Source: Annona cherimola (lineage: Eukaryota; Streptophyta; Magnoliopsida; Magnoliales; Annonaceae). From it: a stretch of 64,000 nucleotides of DNA. The position numbers and the translations under genes were made by a program. Within the stretch, counting starts at the first letter, position 1. The number at the start of each line of letters is the position of its first letter. Below the pieces are notes generated by a model. That model was not told where the DNA came from. It did no database searches and saw nothing but the letters and a program-made list of their open reading frames with translations. The stretch lies in NCBI GenBank assembly GCA_030490835.1, contig CM059977.1:38895676-38959675 (forward strand), given 5' to 3'. Of this stretch, positions 12,731-24,399 are shown piece after piece.

Positions 12731-13610
12731 ATGGAATCAAACAATACAACGGATGCAACAAATGGTAGAAATGCTCTACGAAATACTAGATCAACGTCGA
12801 TCAACATCAAATCTCTAACATCAAGTGACATTGTCTTCATCAGAACATCAGCAAATAACAACTTCAGGCTCGCAACCTATTCCTACTCAAAATCAAGTGA
12901 CCTGATGAATATGCAAGGCCAAATAGAAGAGGTCAAGAAACAGTTTCAAAGCCAGCTCCAAGAGATAAAAAGAAAAATTAAGCGACAGCAAGGAGATGAC
13001 TTTTCTTCGATAAAAATTGAAGACTTATGCCTATTTCCAAATACATAATTAACTGAAAATTTTAAAATGCCAACCCTCCCTATCTACGAAGGAGACTCAT
13101 GCCCCCATGTCCATTTTAAAGCCTTTTACAGTATTTTATATCCTCTAGTAAAAAAGGAAGAAAATTTGGTCGAGTTATTCCAACATAGCTTGATAAGGGA
13201 TGCCCTTGAATGGTATAGTCACTCGACTGCAAACAAATTAAAACATGGGAGCATCTATCTCTAGCTTTCATGGATCGATTTTTCTATATACTAAATACTG
13301 CACCCAAAAGGACTGACTTAGAGGCCTTAAGGGAAAAAGATGGCGAGACTTTCTTAGAATACATAGCAAGATGGCGAGACTTTCTTAGAATACATAGCAA
13401 GATGGCGGGCCTTAGCAGCAAAAGTGAAGGTTCCCTTACCCCTTAATGAGCATATATCCATCATCATCAACTCAGCACACCCAAATATCTTTGAGTATTC
13501 GGTCTCACACCCCTTTACCAACTTTATACCATTACTACAAGTGGCAGAGCAAGTTCAAGATGGCCTAAGAAAGGAAAAGATTTCTCCATGACTACAACAA
13601 TGGAATGCTA
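12731..13610 (+). pseudogene. Broken gag-like region of the Tat/Ogre-like element
   Basis: Adjacent frames (12731-13048, 13067-13264 and a broken continuation) read as a retrotransposon capsid region. A coiled-coil-like stretch (about MNMQGQIEEVKKQFQSQLQ) is followed by LPIYEGDSCPHVHFKAF and LIRDALEWYSH, which match the plant gag pattern in which a Tyr/Phe-x-Gly-x-x-x-P-x-x-H core precedes ALEWY. A direct duplication of 31 bp (13339-13369 and 13370-13400) is not a multiple of three and shifts the frame. Stops follow. It cannot make an intact capsid. Confidence 0.7.
13339..13400 (+). repeat. 31-bp direct duplication inside gag
   Basis: Two units starting GATGGCGAGACTTTCTTAGA stand head to tail, with a third partial start at 13401. 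The duplicated codons would read as part of the gag stretch around GETFLEYIARWRD; the extra copy breaks the frame. Confidence 0.85.
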
Positions 13611-14748
13611 TTTATCTCGAACAAGCAAGTCAAACGTCTCAAGTGGTGGACATCGATATGAAAGTTAATTTTGTCAAGGGTAATGCTAAAATTTTTTACA
13701 CTTCTCTTTTTATAACAAAATTCCCACCCATAATACTCCTGTTATCTCACAAGGCCGAAATGTCAACCCTATTACTCTTCAAAGAAAATGTGCTGACCCT
13801 GTCATTTTATTAAGAAAATCTACAAAGCCCATGCAAGAAAATCTAATTTCATGTGAACTGCCTATGGCTAAAAGACAATTCTCTAGTATTTTTCTTACAA
13901 ACCCAGAAACTCCACTCAAAATAGTTGGTCAACCAACTTTGCCTCACCTGTCCCTAGAAAATATCTTTATTCCAGTCAACCAACCAATATGCCCACAACC
14001 TAAAAATGCAAAAGAAAATCCAAAAGCTCCTTACACCTGTATTCCTAGCATCCATTTAAAGCAGTCATTGTCATCATCATATACACAATCTTGTTTAATC
14101 ACAGAAGGTAAAATATTAGTCTCATCAGCAAACTAGACAAATGCCTCAGAAAAAAAAGTGTCAACCAAAGGGTACAACTTTCAAAAATTTTCAACAAAAG
14201 TGAAGCCCAGTGAAAAAGACAAGTTATAAGCCATAAATGAATTTGTTCTTCGCACAAACAATCAAGCGAAGACATTTAAAAAGCCTCAACAAATCATCAT
14301 CAATGCAAGCGATATTGACAAAGTCAAATAACCAGTTAGGATAGCCCTGAAAGCCGTAAAATGCACAGGGCACACAACCATCCCAGTCAACCTACTGTCA
14401 GAGATGCATCTCCATCACACCCACAGGGGATACTTCAAAATAGCTACAAGATTATCTTTCCACCAAGCTTAGAAGGAAAAATGTCAACAACAAATGCAGA
14501 TAATATTTCACTAGGGGCAACATTTATTCCAAAAATCTCAGAGACCACTATTTTGATGGGACAGCTACAACAGATATCATTCAAAAGAAACAGATTATCC
14601 AAGCTACTTGTTAAAGAAATATTAAATTCAAGCAACAAAAAATAGTTTATAGAGAAAGACTAAAGGGGAAAAGGTGGATGAAAATGTTTTTATCTCACTA
14701 TAATGCAAGGGGGCAGGCAATTTCCAAAATAAAGGACACGAATTATTT
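13611..14748 (+). other. Interior of Tat/Ogre-like element without recognisable genes
   Basis: Short plus-strand frames at 13831-14136 and 14361-14645 are Ser-, Pro- and Asn-rich and I do not recognise them. They are probably decayed parts of the gag-to-pol interval. No reverse transcriptase, RNase H or integrase motif was found in any frame. Confidence 0.5.
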
Positions 14749-14819
14749 TTATATCAAGATGGGTTTCACTTCAACCAAAGTGTGGCACCTGGAGGCAAAG
14801 CTACATGAAGAAAGGTAAT

Positions 14820-15035
14820 TATGTATATATACTTTTTCAAAAAAATCAAAAAAAAGAGAAAAAAACGAAAGAGAAAAAAGAGAGAAGAAAGAGAAAAAAG
14901 AGAAAAAAGAGAGAGAGAAAGAAAAAAGAGCAAGTGAGGAAAAAAAAGAAAGAGGAAAGAGAGAGAGAGAGAGGGAGAGAGAGAGAGAGAGAGAGGAAAG
15001 AAGAGAAAAAGAAGAAAAAGAGAAAAAGTTATACC
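14820..15035. repeat. Purine-rich (GA/GAAA) tract
   Basis: About 200 bp consist almost entirely of A and G on the plus strand, including an uninterrupted GA run near 14965-14995. Open frames on both strands here (Lys/Glu/Arg on plus, Phe/Ser/Leu on minus) are products of composition. The tract lies shortly before the polypurine tract and 3' LTR. Confidence 0.85.
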
Positions 15036-15161
15036 TATGAGTTTGTAACACAAAAAAGGGAAAAACAATGAAGTTAGTAGCCAAGAAGACATTAACTTGG
15101 TGGACACCTCAAAAATTGGGATGTCAAAGACAAGTTACTTCTGGCAAAGGGAGGGGGCAGC

Positions 15162-16230
15162 TATAGATACCCCTATTTTAAACCATTTTTGGATTATATT
15201 AATTAATTTTAGGCCTTTTTTATGAAATAGTGCTATTTGAAATGATATGTGTAGTTTGGATTAATTTGCAATTAAAGGTACATCTCTGGGACATGTTTAC
15301 ACCGGAGGATTATTGCAAAATGATTTAATCAAGCAACACTTGAAAATCTGCGATTCGGATCACTTGGACATGGCTACATGTGTACAGATCTGAATACAGA
15401 AGTGGACCACCATAATCTACACCTTATCTTCCCAAATCATGCGAGTTTTTCGTTGACAAAAAGAGGCCATGGCTGCCCATTTACGATCACCTCCAACAGC
15501 CACCGGATGACCGATCAGAGCCGTTCAGAAGGTCGCTAGCATCATGGTACCACCATGTCTATTGTAGGCGTCTTCCACTTCACCATTTTCAGCAGATCCA
15601 CCCTCCTCAAGATTCTACCCAAAATCCATTTCCTCTCATCCGTTGCCACGCCATGGCTCTGCTTTGCCCAACCTTGATTCTAGCAGCAGCCTTCATAGCA
15701 ATATCTCCTTCGACTTCATCTCCAATTGCAGCCATCTCCCCTCCAGATCCGTCAATACAACTCTACACTAGCGACCCCTGCTTCCGTTTTCAGCATCCAT
15801 GACACCACCAAAAACCTAACACCAGCATCCATGGCGAAACTCCGACTCTATCCAGCGAGTGGCACTCTTCTCATCCATCACAGCAGCAGCCGTAATACGT
15901 CCCATCAAAGATCTCCACCATCCAACCCTGTTGCTTGGCTGCCAAGCAAGATTACTTGGGGATGAAGTAACGAGCACTCTATTGCACTGCGCCACATCAG
16001 CAGCAGCCGTAATACGTCCCATCAAATATCTCCACCATCCAACCCTGTTGCTTGGCTGCCAAGCAAGATTACTTGGGGATGAAGTAATGAGCACTCTATT
16101 GCACTGCGCCACATCAGCAGCCCTTGCCCAAATGCCTATAAATACTCGAGCTCCACCATAGCGTTGGACACAGAATAAGCCCCCAACAAAGAAGAGAGGA
16201 GATGTTGCTCTGCTTGGCACCCATGCTAGC
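15162..16230 (+). repeat. Right (3') LTR of Tat/Ogre-like element, first part
   Basis: The LTR begins TATAGATACC, a decayed form of the left LTR start TGTAGACATC. It is cut at 16230 by the nested Ty3/gypsy element and resumes at 22374, ending at 22833. It holds the 117-bp duplication and the TATA box TATAAATA near 16138. Confidence 0.88.
15881..16114 (+). repeat. 117-bp tandem duplication within the 3' LTR
   Basis: Units 15881-15997 and 15998-16114 each begin CAGCAGCAGCCGTAATACGT and differ at only a few bases. The left LTR has a single copy of this segment, so the duplication arose in this LTR after, or in its own line before, insertion. Confidence 0.9.
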
Positions 16231-16699
16231 TGATATAGGATGGGTAGAGAAGAAAATAAAATAAAGAGGAAGGAACCTCTAAAGAGATGAGAAGAGAAGA
16301 AAGAGTAGAAGAATAAGGAGAAAGATAAGGGAAAAAGTAGAAGAGAAAACCAAAGAAACACTTGTTTATATTTCTCAAAAATTGATGCTCCTTAGAGCTT
16401 ACAAGGGTTGTATTTATAAGTGAACATACTACCTAATTTTAGTAAATTATTAAAGATGAAATCTTTTTAGAAAAGAAAATTGTATATTTTAAGTAAACTT
16501 CTTGAGGAAGTAAATCTAAAATAAATACATGCTTATTTTAAATAAATTCTAAAATATTCTAGAAATCTTTTAATATCTTTCAAAAATAGCAAAAATATTG
16601 CAATAAAATCTTTCTAAAATATCCTAGGATTATATTCCCTTTTCAAAATTCTTGCGCCTAGAATAGACAGATTTGAAATATTGCTTTCCGTTTTCATCA
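16231..16699 (-). repeat. 3' LTR of nested Ty3/gypsy element
   Basis: This 469-bp LTR starts TGATATAGGA and ends TTTTCATCA. By eye it differs from the partner LTR at about one base in ten, which suggests an old insertion; an aligned count would be needed for a date. Confidence 0.9.
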
Positions 16700-16708
16700 A
16701 TTCTTTAT

Positions 16709-17270
16709 CTAATCTGAAAAAGTAGATGATACTCGTGGGAGTATAGGCACATGTGGTGATGTTGGACTATTATCTGTTGAAATTCCTAGATACAAACTTG
16801 GAGGCTCAAAAGTACTTTGGTAAGGAAACAAATTCTCTATATTGAAGGTAGAACTAATTCCTATATCTGAAGGCAAATCAAGTTTATATGCATTGGATCC
16901 CAATTTTCTTAAAAGACGAAAGGGACCACTAGCTCGTGCACGCAACTTTTTTAAAAAAAATTTAGAATATCTTTCTAGACGTACACGAACCATGACATAA
17001 TCCCCAACATCAAACTCTTGTTTTCTTCTATGAATATCTGCAGTAAGCTTAGAATTTTCATTGCTTAGAGTAATCTTTCTTCTAATATCGGCATGAACAT
17101 CTCGAATGTGTTGATTAAAAGATTCAGCAGTAGCACATGAATGAGTATCAATGGGTAAAAGAATTAAATCGATGGGAACTCAAGGACTACAACCATAGAT
17201 AATTTCAAAAGGAGATTTCCCAGTAGAACGATTGAATGAATTATTGTATGTAAATTCGGCAATAGCCAAT
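16709..17270 (-). pseudogene. Integrase C-terminal part, Ty3/gypsy
   Basis: On the minus strand the piece up to the MITE reads EFTYNNSFNRSTGKSPFEII, typical of the end of the integrase core. After an internal stop it continues with DVGDYVMVRVRLERY and ASGPFRLLRKLGSNAYKLDL, the GPF/Y module at the C-terminus of gypsy integrases. It is broken by at least one stop and by the MITE at 17274, and is not functional. Confidence 0.8.
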
Positions 17271-17273
17271 ATA

Positions 17274-17564
17274 GGGTGTGTTTGGTTAGGAGTAAAACTT
17301 TTGATGAAAAGTTTTTGAAGTAGAAGTTGTCAAATTGATAGAAAATGATGTGATATAATAGGAGTAATGATGAGGAGTAAAGAGAATAAAGTTAAAATAG
17401 ATAGGTTAGTTGTATGGGTAGTTGTGTAGAAATGATTGAAAAGTAGGGTAGTTTGTATAGGAAAATGTGAAAAAATAATTAAAAAATAAAGTAGTTATGG
17501 AGAGTGAAAAGTTTTGGATTGAAAAGTTTTGGTTGACATTTTTTTGTGCCAAACAAACGCACCC
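17274..17564 (+). mobile_element. MITE copy inside the Ty3/gypsy integrase
   Basis: A 291-bp copy with ends GGGTGTGTTTGG and CCAAACAAACGCACCC, flanked by the 3-bp duplication ATA (17271-17273 and 17565-17567). It interrupts the integrase frame, so it arrived after the host element. It is the youngest visible layer of this nest. Confidence 0.92.
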
Positions 17565-18214
17565 ATAGAATCTCACTCTAAAAAATAATTTTGCAATATA
17601 TGAAGCATCAACAGATTTAGTATATGGGATAAAAAGAGCCATTTTTGAAAATCTATCAATTACATAAGAAATTGAATCAAGTCCTCAACTACATAAGAAT
17701 TGAATCAAATTCTCGAAAGGTTTTAGGCAATCCGAGAATAAAGTCCATACCAATATCTTGCCAAGGAATATGTGATACAACTAGAGGAGGTATAATTCAG
17801 TGTTTTTCTTTTGAGCTTTAGCAAGTTAAATAATTCTTCATACATCTCTTTTCAATGCAGGCTAGTAAAATTTATCCTCAACTAATGAAATAGTTTTACC
17901 CCCAGCATGTAATTTCCAATTTAAAAAGTCTCAAAGTGATGTGTTGGGAATACATAGCTTTATTTTTTAAATAAATATCCATTATGAATCACATAATCAT
18001 TACGATTTTCATTTTGTGTTTCATGAAAAATAATTTCAAAAAAAGTGCATGGTGGATATTCACTTTTCAATCTATAAAATCCAACAACTTTAACATTCAT
18101 AATATGAAGAATGAGTGCAAAATAACCGAGAGCATTTGCAGATTTGTCCAGTCTGATGTTTGAGAATAAATGTATACTCTTGTAAAAACCCAATCCACTT
18201 TGCATGTTTAGCAC

Positions 18215-18484
18215 TTAATCATTTTTATAATCGCAAATACTCAAAGTCATATGATCTGAATACAATACAAATTCATGAGGTAGCAAATAATACCTCCAAA
18301 ATTTAAGTGTTTGCATGACAACATAAAATTCTCTATCATATGTTGAATATTTTTGCTTAGATTCATTGAGTTTTTGAGAAAAGTACGCAATTGGATGACC
18401 TTCCTGGCTCAAAACACCCCCAATCCCAACTCCTGATGCATCACAACCAATTTCAAGAACTTTGGTAAAATTAGGAAGTTGCAA
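18215..18484 (-). pseudogene. RNase H fragment, Ty3/gypsy
   Basis: The frame contains CDASGVGIGGVLSQEGHPIA, YSTYDREFYVV and LYSDH. This is the standard RNase H pattern with its first Asp (CDAS), Glu (DRE) and third Asp (YSDH). It lies just downstream, on the minus strand, of the reverse transcriptase piece. The fragment is 89 residues and ends at a stop, so it is only part of the domain. Confidence 0.85.
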
Positions 18485-18803
18485 TACAGGTGTTTCAGTT
18501 ATTTTCTTTTTAATCTCCGTAAATGCTCTAGATGTAGAAGTTGATCACTGAAATTCTTTATTTTTTAGACACTCTGTGATAGGTGGCATGATTATGCTAA
18601 GCCCTTTAATGAAGTGCCTATAAAATGTAGCTAAACAATGAAAACTTCGCACCTTAAAAATTGATGTGGGTTCTAGCCATTCCCTATGACTTTTACTTTG
18701 AGGGATCCATACAAATTCCATTAACTGATAACATGAATCCTAAGAAAATCACTTGATTTATCAAAAAATAATATTTCTTGAGGTTTACAAAGAACTTTTC
18801 AGT

Positions 18804-19181
18804 TCAAAGCGTCTTAAGAACAGTTTTTAAATATTGTAAGTGTTCTTTTTTAAAACAGCTATAAATGAGAATATCACAAAATAAACTGCCATGAACTTTC
18901 CAATGAAAGGTTGAAATACTCGGTTCATGCTTCTCATAAATGTACTTGGGCATTTGATTGTCTAAAAGGCATAACCAACCATTCAAACAATCCATCTTGA
19001 GTTTTAAAGACAATTTTCCATTCATCCCCGTTCTAATTCGAATTTGATGGTATCCGCTTCTAAGATCTATCGTAGAGAACCATTGTGCTCCAATCAAAAT
19101 ATCTAACATATCATCGAGTCTTGGTATAGGAAATCTATACTTTATGATAATTTTATTAATCACGCAACTATCAGTACACAT
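18804..19181 (-). pseudogene. Reverse transcriptase fragment, Ty3/gypsy
   Basis: YRFPIPRLDDMLD and [16 protein letters not shown] are conserved RT blocks, the second holding the first catalytic Asp. The catalytic box that should read Tyr-x-Asp-Asp before ILIYS is changed to a Leu-Phe-Cys-Asp version. The middle of the domain is scrambled by frameshifts. It is an inactive remnant of about 125 residues. Confidence 0.88.
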
Positions 19182-20052
19182 TCTCCAAGATCCATCTTTC
19201 TTAGAGGTTAATAGAGCTGGTATAGCACATGGGCTAAGACTTTCACGAATAAACCCCTTATAAGTAGTTCAATTACCTGACCTTTTAGTTCAACATGCTT
19301 ATTAAGAATTATATGAAAATGAGACAAATTTGGTAATTGAGATCCTGGTATAAGATCAATAGCGTGTTAAATACCCCTCATAGGTGGAAGCTCATTTGGT
19401 AATTCATCAAGAATCACATCTTTGTATTCTTTCATTAATGTTTGGATTTCAGGCAATGCTACATTAGTCTCATGAAGAACAGTATTTGTTTCCTCTTTAT
19501 ATGTTATAGCTAGAACAAGTCCTGAATCTTGTCCTTTTTCAAATTATTTTCTTGTAAGAATATGCAAATGTCATTTTTCAAATGAATCAACTGAAGACTC
19601 CTTGTGGGATCTATCACTTTCTTTAGATTTGGTAGGCTTCAAAAGGATAAATTTTCCATTATGTTTGATAATATAGGTGTTTGGTTGCCCATAATGGATT
19701 ACTTTTAAGTCATATAGTCATGGATGACCAAGAAGAATATGAGCACATCCATGGGTAGCACATCACACTAAATACGATCAAAATAATCACTCATCAATAT
19801 AGGAACCAAACATCTTTCCTTAACAGGAAGTATAGTTTTGTTTATCTATGCTACACGATATGAATGAGGATGTGGTTCAGTTTTCAAATTCAATCTAGCT
19901 ATAGCTAATTTAGCAATCACATTCATGGAACTACCTCCATCTATAACAATCTTGCACACTATATTTCCACATTTAAAAAATTGATGAAATATATTTGTAC
20001 ATCTTTAATCACTATTTGAAAAAGTAGTCAAAATGCAACGCACAACATTTAA

Positions 20053-20685
20053 TTATGAGTCCTTATTATAGTTATAGTCTCCATCAAGTTCACAATCCGA
20101 TGGTTCCTCAAAAGTTTCAGCAACTTGATCAATGGTCATATCTTCATGATCCTCTACATGATTGATTATGAGTGTGTGCTGAGAACACTGTGATGCAATA
20201 TGACCTTTACCCCCACAATGAAAACATGGACCGTCAACCTGCTTACCAGAGGCATCAAATTCAGAAACTGGATTACTTTTTTCCCTACTTGTATATTGTT
20301 CAGGCAATGGTTTAGTTGTTCCTTGAAAAGATGTTATATTAGAATTTAATTTGAATACCCTTGTCTCTCTAGTTTGTGAAATCAAACATTCGTTAGTGAA
20401 AGATTTTTGAAAAGTCTCCAATTCTAGAACTTTATAATACGTGTCTTTCACAGAAACAACTGAATGTAATTTCAACGGAGTTTTGATTTTTGATTTCAGG
20501 ACATTAATAAACTTTGTTCGTATAACCCAAGGATCTTCCTGTATTCTATATTTCATTTTTAAATCTTCAAACCTATTAAGATAGTCAGTTACACTTAATG
20601 ACCCTTGTCCCAAGTTAACCAGTTGTTCCAATAGTTGAGTCTGATGACATTCAGGAAGATAGTTCTCTTTTAATTTAGCTTTCAT
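20053..20685 (-). pseudogene. Gag with CCHC zinc knuckle, Ty3/gypsy
   Basis: This 210-residue frame has the retrotransposon gag core (LNRFEDLKMKYRIQEDPWVI region) and, near residue 155, a zinc knuckle CFHCGGKGHIASQC (C-x2-C-x4-H-x4-C) that binds the RNA genome. The frame is open, but upstream parts of gag (20690-21420) are broken by stops. Gag coats the element's RNA in the cytoplasm. Confidence 0.88.
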
Positions 20686-21896
20686 TTCAGCCCATGTAGT
20701 GCTAGGTACTCCTACGCATTGACTTTCATCTAGAACCCCTTAGGAATAGCGTTTAGCAAACCCAACAAGTTTCATTTTTGTAAATCTCAATTGTTGGGTA
20801 TCATCTATATCATACCAACAAAAAAAAATCTTCCATGTCTGCCAACTAATCTAAGAAAGTATTAGGGTCTAGACGACCGTCATAACTAGGAGCATCTATC
20901 TTGATTTGTTTTTCCACCCAAGAATTGTCAGTTACACGCCGTTATTGTTAGAGAAAAGATATATTATAATTTCTCTGATGGTTGTCTAGAATTGTTTGCA
21001 AAATCAATTTCATAAAAATTATTGTCATCTTCACGATTTTTTGAATTTGTATGTATTTTTAGAATATGTGAATGCTCTGGGTTATGATGACCTCTAGCAT
21101 GCATGTTTGGTTTGGGAGAAGTCCAGTTATAATAAAAGAGCTACTAGAAGCATGAGTATTGTATGATTGACCATTTCGAAATGATTGTTCTGCCTCAGTC
21201 ATAGGATGTTTTCCAACAATTTCAGTCAACCAGTTTACTGAGGAAATGAGAGATTGAATGACAAAAGTTAATTTTTTTGAAAATCTTCTTGCTTTTGGGA
21301 CAAGGTATCATAAAGAGTTGTTAAATATTAAAATCAATTCTCAATAAAATTAAATAAAGCTTCGAGTTCGGCATTTAATTCAGCATTAGCAAGCATGGTG
21401 ACTTAAAATTCAACTTATACTAATATAGGAAAGACTTAAACTAAGAATGAATTTTTTTCTTTTCTTTTTCCTTTTTTTAAGGGTTCAAAAGCAAAGAAGT
21501 TAATTGAAAATAAATATGAATTAAGTACTTTCAACTAGATAAAATGTACCTATTGAGGTCTAATCTTACCAAGTTTAGCAGGAGACAACTTGAAAGTGAG
21601 TTCAAGTGTTCTATAACTTGGTGTAATGTAGTGGACAGTTTGGTGTACTGCAGCAAAGGAAAGTGATTTCACCAACTTCTTAGCAGTATCTTTGCGATGA
21701 ACAACAGTTTGTTGTAATGGTAGCAGTAGGAAGCATCAAACAGCAATAGAATGGATAATAATGACAACAGCAGTTCGTGGACAGCAAACAACAATAGAAT
21801 GGACAATCATTATTTGTGGACAACAGCAGTTCATGGACAGGAAATCAGCAATACAAATTGGTAGAAAGTAGTACCAGGTTTGGCTTTGATACCGAT

Positions 21897-22368
21897 TGAT
21901 GTAGGATAGGTAGAAAAGAAAATAGAAGAAAGAGGAATGAACCTCTAAAGAGATGAGAAGAGAAGAAAGAGTATAAAAATAAAGAGAAAGATAAGAAAAG
22001 GAGAAGTAGAAGAGAAAACCAAAGAAACACTTGTTTATATTTTTCAAAAATTGATGCTTCTTAGTGCTTACAAGGATTGTATTTGTAGATAAACATACCA
22101 CATAATCTTAGCAAATTATTAAAGTTGAAATTTTTTTAAAAAAGAAAATTGTATATTTTAAGTAAGCTTCTTAAGGAAATAAACCTAAAATAGATGCATT
22201 CTTATTTTAAACAAATTCTAAAATATTTTAAGAATCTTCTAATATCTTTCAAAAATAGCAAAAATATTGTAATGAAATTTTTCTAAAATATCCTAGGATT
22301 TTTTTCCCTTTTTAAGATTCTTGCGCCTAGAATAGATGAATTTGAAATACTGTTTTCTATTTTCATCA
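21897..22368 (-). repeat. 5' LTR of nested Ty3/gypsy element
   Basis: This 472-bp LTR starts TGATGTAGGA and ends TTTTCATCA on the plus strand. The adjoining primer-binding site lies at about 21880-21895 on the minus strand. Partner of 16231-16699. Confidence 0.9.
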
Positions 22369-22373
22369 CTAGC

Positions 22374-22833
22374 TCAGGCTCCATCGTCTCTAACTCCCTC
22401 CTTCATTCTCTAGCCTCTTTTTATCTCAATCTTTCCAAAAATAAAGTTTACCGCCTCTTTATTTCGCTACAAAAGTAAGTCTCTATAACCGCTCCAGAAA
22501 TGTCATTTACGTCCCCACCACTATTCTATCCCTCCATTCTAAAAAAAAACCTCTCTGACTCATAAAAGCCTCAGTCCAGCTACACATGTTCCAACCCTCT
22601 CAAAAAAGCTCTATTTATTTTTTATGCCATAGCATATGATTTGCCTATAACTCGTATCACTATTTATGTAAACCATTGTTTTATCAATACAATATTTGGG
22701 TTCTAATCTTCTCAAAAAGATTAATGGCGACTTCTCTTTTATATTTTTGTTATTATTTTCATTTTAATGCTTTAATGTTTTTTTATTGCAATAATATTTA
22801 TCGTAGCGCCTACCTCCTACGAAAGGGGCTACA
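22374..22833 (+). repeat. Right (3') LTR of Tat/Ogre-like element, second part
   Basis: This stretch continues the LTR cut at 16230 and matches the left LTR from about 11220 to 11671, ending GGGGCTACA. The TGATC target repeat follows. Confidence 0.88.
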
Positions 22834-22838
22834 TGATC

Positions 22839-23135
22839 CTACCAATTTAGCTACTATTATGGTTTTTAACTATATGTTAAAGGTTTAATTTTTGTTTAGA
22901 ATATTTTTATTGTACAGTTTCGATCATTTTCAAAGAAAACATCATGATTACATTCATTGTTTATGCTTCAATATATATTTCTTTCCTCGAACATATTTTA
23001 TTAAATAGCATTATTAAATTTATATAATTTTATGGAGCGTAATTGGTGATATATCTTTGTGGAACGTTTTATCCGTATTCTAAGCGAATCAGCTCCATAA
23101 CATCTCATTCGGCACCAAGCTCAACCTTGCAATGA
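22839..23135. other. AT-rich spacer
   Basis: This short spacer follows the nested retrotransposons. No frame, repeat or motif was recognised in it. Confidence 0.4.
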
Positions 23136-23690
23136 GAGGCAAATACCCGACTTGGAAAGTGGGGTTGAGTTGGGTTCGGAAATTTTCGAAATGGGTTAGG
23201 TCCGGGATGAAATTAAATTGGGCTTGAAAGTAGTTTAATTACTTAACTAAATTATATGATGAAAAATTATTTATAATTCTTTTCTATAAATAGATCTTTA
23301 GTTTCATAAAATATATTAAAATCTTAATTTTTTATGCAGTTTAATATATCTATAGATCTTTAGTTTCATATAATATATATTAAAATCTCAATTTTTTTAT
23401 GCGGTTTAATATATTTAAATACAATTCATAATATTTTTACTAAATCTTACTTAAAATATTTTTAAAATGATTTTATGATTTGATTTTATAAATATTATTT
23501 GACATTCTTGAAAATTTGTAAGTTAGGGAGCTTTTGCACTCTTGCTGAAAGGTGTGTTGGATTGAGTTTGAGGATTTTAAAAAATGTTGGATTGTACCAT
23601 AAAAAAAAAATGTTGGGTTGTGTCGTGGGTTAGAATTAGGTTAGGGTGGGTCGGGTTAAAGTCAAAACTAACCCACTTGTACCCGTAGAT
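23136..23690. mobile_element. hAT-like non-autonomous element, degenerate
   Basis: The left part reads GTGGGGTTGAGTTGGGTTCGG and the right part ends AACCCACTTGTACCCGTAG. These are inverted, GGGT-rich ends of the kind seen in plant hAT derivatives. A related inverted phrase occurs at 38340-38510 and 39065-39205. Exact ends and an 8-bp target duplication could not be fixed. Confidence 0.4.
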
Positions 23691-24399
23691 GTAACTCACA
23701 CACAGCTTTAGTAACGTGAATGCTGTTAAATGCAATACATGAAACCCACACTAGACTACCAACTCACTTTGGTAGGACATAATGCATACTTTTAATTCCG
23801 TATGATCCACTCAAGATTTGGAATAAAATAATTTTTGGTAACATGACAAAATAAAATAATTAAACAAAATGAATAAATTAGATGTCGATTTAACCATCAA
23901 AGTATGCAAAAATAGAGTGGAAACAACTAAATATTTCAACATTATTGACACAATTAAAGCCCTTCCCTGACATTTTATAAGAAGTGGAGCTTATATTTGG
24001 GGAGTGTTTCCCTACAAAAGTTCACAATGATTTGTCTAAATGGTAGCTTTTGTATTTTCAAACTTTTCTTTATATCCAAAGAATCCTAAGATTTACCCGT
24101 ATATATATTTATTAATGATTTTAAAAATTAAATGTTTGGAAAAAAAATTTATGTTATAAAATTCATTATTACAAACCATTCTAACTTCTATGCTTCTGAC
24201 GCTGCCAAAGTGGAATCGTAGAACAATCTAGCTTGAACCCATCGTAGTTATTCATATTAAATTTAATTTGATCATTGTATTCAACACTATTCTTTTTTAA
24301 CAAAATACTAAAAACCCTATCAAATTAAAGTTTTTGTTTGGGAATATCTTCTAAAAATATATCAAATATAACCTATGCATTAAAATCTTATAATGTTAT
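23691..24399. other. AT-rich spacer
   Basis: Sequence of very low GC content with homopolymer runs. I see no gene, no splice-bounded exon and no clear repeat apart from the block beginning near 24400. Confidence 0.4.

Larger units (their letters stand above)
16231..22368 (-). mobile_element. Decayed Ty3/gypsy retrotransposon nested in the Tat/Ogre-like LTR
   Basis: A 6.1-kb element on the minus strand, with LTRs 16231-16699 and 21897-22368 (TG...CA). It is flanked by exact 5-bp repeats CTAGC (16226-16230 and 22369-22373). Just inside the 5' LTR, on the minus strand, CGGTATCAAAGCCA differs by two bases from the initiator-methionine tRNA primer site. Order along the minus strand: gag (20053-20685), a broken protease region, reverse transcriptase (18804-19181), RNase H (18215-18484), and integrase with C-terminal domain (17800-16709). 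This pol order defines Ty3/gypsy. Stops and frameshifts are everywhere and the RT active site is damaged, so it is dead. A MITE sits in the integrase. Confidence 0.93.
10377..22833 (+). mobile_element. Tat/Ogre-like LTR element (non-autonomous), host of a nested insertion
   Basis: The element has a left LTR at 10377-11671 and a right LTR starting at 15162. The right LTR is interrupted at 16231-22368 by another retrotransposon and ends at 22833. Exact 5-bp copies TGATC flank it (10372-10376 and 22834-22838). A primer-binding site begins at 11674 (TTGGCGATTCTACTGGGGA), resembling the tRNA-Arg type used by Tat/Ogre elements (from memory). The polypurine tract AAAGGGAGGGGGCAG is at 15146-15160. 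The interior is only about 3.5 kb and has gag-like remnants but no protease, reverse transcriptase or integrase that I can see. It therefore looks like a large derivative moved by enzymes supplied elsewhere. Confidence 0.9.

Noticed and set aside
14749..15107. Overlapping frames of about 90-113 residues on both strands
   Set aside because: They are translations of a GA-rich tract: Lys/Glu/Arg on one strand, Phe/Ser/Leu on the other.
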